From positions 1-13,046 of the forward strand of contig CAKTUC010000033.1 of assembly GCA_934617135.1 (NCBI GenBank): a stretch of 13,046 nt of DNA, given 5' to 3'. The notes under the pieces are model-generated. The model was not told the origin of the DNA. It saw only the letters and a list, made by a program, of their open reading frames with translations, and ran no database searches. This document shows positions 8,770-13,046 of this stretch, piece by piece; the first letter of the stretch is position 1, and every line of letters starts with the position of its first letter. Made by a program: the position numbers and the translations under genes. This stretch comes from an uncultured Collinsella sp. (lineage in GTDB: Bacteria; Actinomycetota; Coriobacteriia; Coriobacteriales; Coriobacteriaceae).

Positions 8770-8810
8770 AAGAACCGCCCGGAAAGTTTGACGCTTTCCG
8801 GGCGGTTCTT
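8770..8810. terminator. Bidirectional terminator between convergent ligA and merR-type gene
   Basis: AAGAACCGCCCGGAAAG (8770-8786) pairs over all 17 bases with CTTTCCGGGCGGTTCTT (8794-8810) around a seven-base loop. Downstream on the plus strand comes ATTT; on the minus strand the stem runs into CTATTTG. The last two bases overlap the stop codon of the minus-strand regulator. Confidence 0.93.
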
Positions 8811-9657
8811 ATTTGGATGTGATAACAGGTACTGTGATCTGCGTCACGTAGGTCGCCGGGTCGTCGCTGATAATGTCGTCGATGAGGGCGATCTCGCGCG
8901 AGGGGCCGGCGGGGGCCAGGTTGTGCTCGTGCATGTAATCGAGTAGGCGCTCGTAGTGCGGGGCCGCCTGCCCGTGCGTGCCACGAAAGCTGACGGTTAG
9001 GCACCGCGCGGCGGGCCGAACCTCGACGTCTCCCAGGTAGTCATCCGTGTCATCGAGCAGCAGAAAGACCTCGTCGTAGCCATCAAAGTCACCGGTGGCA
9101 ATGCGCTCGGCCGCGATGCCCACACCCAGATTGCCAAGGAAGACGAAGGTCTCGTGCTGTCCTTTTTGCAGCTGGCGAATCTGCCACTCCAGCGCATAGG
9201 CATCGGTGGGGTTGACGCGTTCGCGCAGCACGGCGCAACGAAGTTCGGGCGCGTTGACCTCGTAGATGGTATCGAGCTCAGCATCCAATGCGCCTCGCAA
9301 CAAGGCAAGCCGGTTGTCGATCTTGCGCGAGACGCGTTCCAGCTCACGGCGTTTACGTTCGATAAGCTCCTGCTGCTGGGCGAGTTGGCGCTGCATGAGG
9401 TCCACGTCGCGCGTGGTCACAAATTCGCGAATCTGAGCCAACGGCAAATCGAGAACGCGCAGGTGGCTGATGGTGTTGAGGGTAGAAAGCTGCCGCGCAC
9501 CGTAGTAACGGTAGCCACTTGCCGCATCGACATACGCCGGCTCCAGCAAGCCCATCTGCTCGTAGTGCCGCAGCGTGCCAACGCTCAGGTTAAACAGGCG
9601 CGCGACCTCGCCAATGCGGAGCAGGCCCTCGGTATGTTCGCTGGACGTGTCGGTCAC
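8809..9657 (-). CDS. MerR-family regulator with GyrI-like effector domain (BmrR type)
   Basis: A 282-residue drug-sensing transcription factor. Residues 12-80 form the MerR winged helix-turn-helix (LLRIGEVARLFNLSVGTLRHYEQMGLLEP, positions 12-40, then GYRYYGARQLSTLNTI). A long dimerisation coiled coil rich in Gln, Arg and Glu covers about 83-125, and a GyrI-like/BmrR-type ligand domain covers 133-280. No metal-binding cysteines are placed as in MerR or CueR, so an organic ligand is likelier. The start is GTG at 9657, with GAAAGGAG seven to eight bases upstream; there is no better ATG. It lies 56 bases downstream of the MATE pump gene on the same strand, which suggests one operon, and a MerR-type operator stands in front of the pump. 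The likely circuit is that the regulator untwists that promoter when bound to a pump substrate. The family is sure; the ligand is unknown. Confidence 0.92.
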   Translation of the reverse strand: MTDTSSEHTEGLLRIGEVARLFNLSVGTLRHYEQMGLLEPAYVDAASGYRYYGARQLSTLNTISHLRVLDLPLAQIREFVTTRDVDLMQRQLAQQQELIERKRRELERVSRKIDNRLALLRGALDAELDTIYEVNAPELRCAVLRERVNPTDAYALEWQIRQLQKGQHETFVFLGNLGVGIAAERIATGDFDGYDEVFLLLDDTDDYLGDVEVRPAARCLTVSFRGTHGQAAPHYERLLDYMHEHNLAPAGPSREIALIDDIISDDPATYVTQITVPVITSK

Positions 9658-9713
9658 GGGATTGCTCCTTTCCTCAGAAGGCAGGGCGGGGTTGCCAGGC
9701 TTGCGTTGCCTCG

Positions 9714-11060
9714 CTACTCCACCAACTTGTCAAAAGCACCGCGGCGGTTGAGCACCGTAAACGCCACCACGCAAATGACTGCCGATAGAATCGACCCGCA
9801 CGGCGAGGCGATGCCCATGGGAAACAGCGTGTCGGAATAAGCGTTCGATAGCAGCCATGCGCCCGGCACGCGAATGAGCGCCACGGCCAGCACGTTGTGT
9901 GCAAAGCCGATATAGCTCTTGCCGTACGCAGCGAAAAAGCCGCTAAAGCAAATATGGATGCCGGCGAAGATCGCGTCGAAAATATAGCTGCGCATATAGC
10001 CGGTGCCGGCTGCGACCACCGCGGCGTCCTTGGCAAAAAAGCCGAGAAACGCCGGTGCCACCAACCACATGAGCGCCGTGATCAGGCAGCCGTACACTAC
10101 CGAGATGGTCATGGCGTCCTTGAGCACCTGACGCGCGCGGTTGCCCTTGCCCGCACCGGCGTTTTGCGCCGTGAGCGCGCTGACGGTGGCGCCCATGGAG
10201 CTCGGCACAATGAACAAAAAGCTGATCATCTTCTCGACCAGGCCCACGGCGGCGGCGTCGACCAGCCCGCGGTGGTTGGCGATAACGGTGATGAACATAA
10301 ACGCCACCTGGATGCAGCCGTCCTGCACGGCCACGGGTACGCCAATCTTAAGGATACTGCCGAGCACCTCGGGCTGCGGGCGCAAGTCGCTGCGCTTGAC
10401 GCGGATGTTCGTACGGCGGCTCTTGAGCCATACGAGTGCGAGGGCAACGCTTGCCGTCTGCGCGATCACCGTGCCGAGTGCCGCGCCCACGGGGCCGAGT
10501 CCCATGTGGCCAATGAACAGAAAGTCGAGCGCGATGTTGATGGCGCACGCCACGCCGATCACATACATGGGCGAGCGCGAATCGCCCAGGCCGCGAAAGA
10601 TGGCCGAGAGGATGTTGTATGCGGCGATGCACGGAATGCCGATAAAGCAGATGCGCAGGTAGGCGGCAGTGCCCTCGACGGCTTCGGCAGGCGTACCGAT
10701 GAGCGCCACGATTTGCGGGCACAGCGCGAGCAAGAGTGCGGCCAACACTACCGAGACGCCCATAAAGAGCGTGATGGTATTGCCGATGGCGGCCTCGGCG
10801 CGATCGAAGCGGCGCGAGCCCACGGCGTGGCCGACGATGACGGTTGTTCCCATGGCCAGGCCCACGAGCGTCACGGTAATGATATAGAGCGTCTGCGCGC
10901 CATTGCCCACGGCGGTGATGCCGGCGGCGCCGCTAAACTGCCCGATAAAGTACAGGTCGGCCATGCCGTAGAGCATCTGCAAAAAGTACGAGAGCATATA
11001 GGGCAGGGCGAAGACCGCGATGGTCTTGAGGACGTTGCCGCGTGTGAGGTCGTGTTCCAT
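9714..11060 (-). CDS. MATE-family multidrug efflux transporter
   Basis: A 448-residue integral membrane antiporter, expected to expel cationic drugs or toxic compounds in exchange for sodium or protons. The start MEHDLTRGNVLKTIAVFALP and the early segment YFLQMLYGMADLYFIGQFSG are typical of the family. Twelve hydrophobic segments in two similar halves fill the length, each half with the expected GLA.G or AVG..A-rich start. Blocks such as AIFRGLGDSRSPMYV, near the end of the first half, support the call. The start is ATG 11060. No clear Shine-Dalgarno precedes it (AGAAAG is about 15 bases away), which is unusual next to the well-marked neighbours. It is the first gene of a two-gene minus-strand operon with the MerR-type regulator. 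A flippase or another MATE-like role cannot be excluded. Confidence 0.93.
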   Translation of the reverse strand: MEHDLTRGNVLKTIAVFALPYMLSYFLQMLYGMADLYFIGQFSGAAGITAVGNGAQTLYIITVTLVGLAMGTTVIVGHAVGSRRFDRAEAAIGNTITLFMGVSVVLAALLLALCPQIVALIGTPAEAVEGTAAYLRICFIGIPCIAAYNILSAIFRGLGDSRSPMYVIGVACAINIALDFLFIGHMGLGPVGAALGTVIAQTASVALALVWLKSRRTNIRVKRSDLRPQPEVLGSILKIGVPVAVQDGCIQVAFMFITVIANHRGLVDAAAVGLVEKMISFLFIVPSSMGATVSALTAQNAGAGKGNRARQVLKDAMTISVVYGCLITALMWLVAPAFLGFFAKDAAVVAAGTGYMRSYIFDAIFAGIHICFSGFFAAYGKSYIGFAHNVLAVALIRVPGAWLLSNAYSDTLFPMGIASPCGSILSAVICVVAFTVLNRRGAFDKLVE

Positions 11061-11102
11061 GGGCAGGGCACTTTCTGGCTTGGTTCGTTTGCGTACCAGT
11101 GT

Positions 11103-11133
11103 AGTGAAAACCCTACAACGATTGTAGAGTCAA
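11103..11133 (-). promoter_or_regulatory. MerR-type promoter with 19-base spacer for the MATE operon
   Basis: Read on the minus strand: TTGACT (11133-11128), a 19-base spacer, then TTCACT (11108-11103). The overlong spacer is the hallmark of promoters activated by MerR-family proteins through DNA distortion. The start point would fall near 11096, giving a leader of about 36 bases. Confidence 0.75.
11110..11130. promoter_or_regulatory. MerR-family dyad operator
   Basis: CTACAA-CGA-TTGTAG (11113-11127) is a perfect 6+6 dyad. After one mismatch it extends with AC...GT (11110-11111 with 11129-11130). It fills the spacer of the MATE promoter, exactly where MerR-family activators bind. The regulator gene of the same operon is the obvious candidate ligand. 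Confidence 0.78.
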
Positions 11134-11210
11134 GGTTTATGTTGGCGGTGGGGCGAAAATAATCGCGCCTTCAATCATTTCCATTTGAATACGGTTGCGC
11201 GCCGCGCGGA

Positions 11211-11246
11211 GTTGGCGCCAACGCTAGCCTTGCAGAAATCGATTTC
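11211..11246. promoter_or_regulatory. Two 12-base palindromes upstream of the ABC exporter promoter
   Basis: GTTGGCGCCAAC (11211-11222) and GAAATCGATTTC (11235-11246) are both perfect palindromes with centres 24 bases apart. The second ends seven bases before the -35. They differ in sequence, so they would not be two sites for one protein unless recognition is loose. Possible operators; no regulator is identified. Confidence 0.35.
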
Positions 11247-11253
11247 GCATCAC

Positions 11254-11281
11254 TTGACACCGTCGCTCGGCGCGTAATAAT
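11254..11281 (+). promoter_or_regulatory. Sigma-70-type promoter of the ABC exporter
   Basis: TTGACA (11254-11259) is a perfect -35. After 16 bases comes AATAAT (11276-11281), five of six to the -10. The start point would be near 11288, giving a leader of about 35 bases before the GTG start. Confidence 0.68.
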
Positions 11282-11322
11282 ACGTGCGTTTGCGAACAAC
11301 GTTTGATGGGGGATGAATCTGC

Positions 11323-13046
11323 GTGCGCAATCTCAAAATCTTGTTTTCCTATTTGGGGGCATACCGTCACGATGCCATTCTCGGCGTGATGTTCGTCTCG
11401 GTCGAGACTGCGCTCGAGCTGTTTATCCCGGTCATCATGGCCAACATCATCGACGTGGGCGTGCCCACGGGTGACGTCAACTACATGCTGCTGCAGGGCG
11501 CATGCATGCTGGCGTGCGCGGCGTTTTCGCTGGTACTGGGTCTGGGGTATGCCCGCACATCCGCTCGCGTGGCCTCGGGCCTGGGCGCCAACCTGCGCGA
11601 GGCCGAGTATCGCAAGATCCAGACGCTCGCCTTTGGCAACCTGGACAACTACGATGCCAGCTCGCTTGTCACCCGCATGACCACCGATATCACCGTCATC
11701 CAAAACGCCATCGGCAACGGCTTCCGTCCCATGGTGCGCGGACCGGTGACGCTCATCGTCGGTCTGGTCTATGCCCTGGTGCTGTCGCGCCCGCTTGCCA
11801 TGGTCTTCGCGATTATCCTGCCCGTGCTGGCGATCGTGCTGGGCGTTATCACCTACCGTGTGAGCCCGCTCTACCGCCAGCTGCAGACCTCGATGGACCA
11901 CCTCAACGGCGTGGTGCAGGAGGACCTCACCGCCGTGCGCGCCGTCAAGGCGTACGTGCGCGCCGAGCACGAGGAGGCCAAGTTCGACACCGTCAATACC
12001 GAGCTCGCGCGCACGGCGACGAAGACTTTCGGCAACGCCGTACTCAACCTGCCGGTGTTTCAGCTGTCGATGTACGTGGCCGCCATCTCCATCCTGTGGA
12101 TCGGCGGACGCATGATTATCGCCGGTGAGCTGGGCGTGGGCTCGCTCACGGGCTTTATGAGCTACGTGCTGCTGATCATGAACTCGCTCATGATGATTTC
12201 CAACGTGTTTTTGCTGCTCACGCGCGCGCTCGCCAGCGTGGAGCGCATCTCGCGGGTGATTGACGAGCAATCGCTCATCCAAGCTCCCGCGGCAGACGTG
12301 GCCGTGCGCGAGGTCGCCGACGGAAGCGTAGAGTTCCGCGACGTGTCGTTTAAGTACCGTGCAGATGCTGCCGAGGACGTGCTCGAGCATATCGACCTTC
12401 GCATCGAGCCGGGTTCCACGGTGGGCGTGCTTGGCGGCACGGGCTCGGGCAAGAGCTCGCTCGTGCAGCTCATCGCGCGCCTGTACGACGCGACCGAGGG
12501 CGCCGTGCTCGTGGGTGGGCGTGACGTGCGCGACTACGACCTGGTTGCCCTGCGCGACGCCGTGGGCATTGTGCTGCAAAAGAACGTGCTGTTTACGGGC
12601 ACCGTGCGCGAGAACCTGCAGTGGGGCGCGCCCGATGCCACTGACGAGGAACTGCTTCGTGCCTGCCGTGCGGCGTGCGTGGACGAGTTTCTGGACCGCA
12701 TCGGCGGGCTCGACGGCGAGTTGGGCCAGGGCGGAGCCGGTGTTTCGGGCGGACAGAAGCAGCGCCTGTGCATTGCGCGCACGCTGCTCAAGCATCCGCG
12801 CGTGCTCATTTTTGACGACTCCACCAGCGCGGTCGATATGGCGACCGACGCCAAGATTCGCGAGCACATCGCGCAGATTCCCGACACGACCGTGATCATC
12901 ATCGCCCAGCGCATCGCGAGCGTGATGGATGCAGATCGCATTGTGGTGCTGGACGACGGCCGTGTCCATGGCGTGGGCACGCACGAAGAGCTGCTGGCGG
13001 GTGACAACATCTACCAGGAGATTTACGCCTCGCAGATGGAGTTCGC
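11323..13046 (+). CDS. ABC exporter half with degenerate ATPase site, 3' end beyond window
   Basis: 574 codons are visible and the frame is open to the window edge. The transmembrane part is 1-300, with hydrophobic runs near 13-38, 53-75, 130-175 and 240-300. The nucleotide-binding domain starts near 336. Walker A is GGTGSGKSS (371-379), the Q-loop Gln is 419, the signature is VSGGQ (474-478) and Walker B is VLIFDD (494-499). The residue after the Walker B Asp is Asp499 instead of the catalytic Glu, and the H-loop His is Gln529 (IIIAQR). This is the pattern of the non-hydrolysing subunit of heterodimeric exporters such as BmrCD or TM287/288, so a partner gene is expected just downstream. The start is GTG with GGGGGA about nine bases ahead; the ATG at 11313 is out of frame. 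Likely a multidrug or lipid/peptide exporter; substrate unknown. Confidence 0.93.
   Translation, partial: MRNLKILFSYLGAYRHDAILGVMFVSVETALELFIPVIMANIIDVGVPTGDVNYMLLQGACMLACAAFSLVLGLGYARTSARVASGLGANLREAEYRKIQTLAFGNLDNYDASSLVTRMTTDITVIQNAIGNGFRPMVRGPVTLIVGLVYALVLSRPLAMVFAIILPVLAIVLGVITYRVSPLYRQLQTSMDHLNGVVQEDLTAVRAVKAYVRAEHEEAKFDTVNTELARTATKTFGNAVLNLPVFQLSMYVAAISILWIGGRMIIAGELGVGSLTGFMSYVLLIMNSLMMISNVFLLLTRALASVERISRVIDEQSLIQAPAADVAVREVADGSVEFRDVSFKYRADAAEDVLEHIDLRIEPGSTVGVLGGTGSGKSSLVQLIARLYDATEGAVLVGGRDVRDYDLVALRDAVGIVLQKNVLFTGTVRENLQWGAPDATDEELLRACRAACVDEFLDRIGGLDGELGQGGAGVSGGQKQRLCIARTLLKHPRVLIFDDSTSAVDMATDAKIREHIAQIPDTTVIIIAQRIASVMDADRIVVLDDGRVHGVGTHEELLAGDNIYQEIYASQMEF

Noticed and set aside
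9897..11162. 421-codon plus-strand open frame opposite the MATE gene
   Set aside because: Shadow of a clear membrane transporter; the translation is charged and repetitive, with no domain.
11224..12984. 586-codon minus-strand open frame opposite the ABC exporter
   Set aside because: The plus-strand frame has all ABC motifs and remains open to the window edge; the antisense product is His/Arg/Gly-rich and featureless.

Overview
The window looks like chromosomal DNA from a high-GC Coriobacteriia-type actinobacterium, with Collinsella or a close relative as the best guess. That guess rests on the G+C-rich codon use of the flanking genes and on the GlnA/GlnR-type pair. No 16S rRNA or other decisive marker is present, so it is an inference from style. 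Seven of the ten genes look like ordinary chromosomal genes. Three form a conspicuously AT-richer block. No tRNA, rRNA, CRISPR array or transposase was found.

Layout, left to right. (1) 1-2220: a divergent type I glutamine synthetase (glnA), followed 50 bases later by an OmpR/PhoB-type winged-helix regulator with a degenerate receiver domain resembling actinobacterial GlnR, then a terminator. The synthetase lacks three of the six metal-binding residues of the family. (2) 2222-4549: a low-GC, tightly packed three-gene cassette of exported or membrane-anchored products. These are a papain-fold cysteine peptidase with a streptopain-like pro-region, a small anchored protein, and a beta-rich protein with a Tat-like leader. 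(3) 4550-6139: a hairpin just ahead of htrA, the membrane-anchored HtrA/DegP serine protease, and a strong terminator. (4) 6140-6521: a gene-free stretch with a 31-bp near-perfect inverted repeat enclosing 142 bases. (5) 6522-8750: NAD-dependent DNA ligase ligA, which carries a possible sliding-clamp-binding peptide at its N terminus and ends at a bidirectional terminator. (6) 8809-11060, minus strand: a MATE efflux pump followed by a MerR/GyrI-like drug-sensing regulator. A textbook 19-bp-spacer MerR promoter with a dyad operator lies in front of the pump. (7) 11323-13046: the degenerate half of a heterodimeric ABC exporter, running off the window, behind a good sigma-70-type promoter and two palindromes.

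How they may work together: glnA and its neighbour are probably one transcription unit. Both proteins have lost residues needed for the usual mechanism (metal binding, phosphorylation), so a nitrogen-sensing pair rather than a plain biosynthetic enzyme plus response regulator is possible. The MATE/MerR pair is probably a self-contained drug-inducible efflux operon. The three-gene cassette is the most foreign-looking and least understood part of the window.
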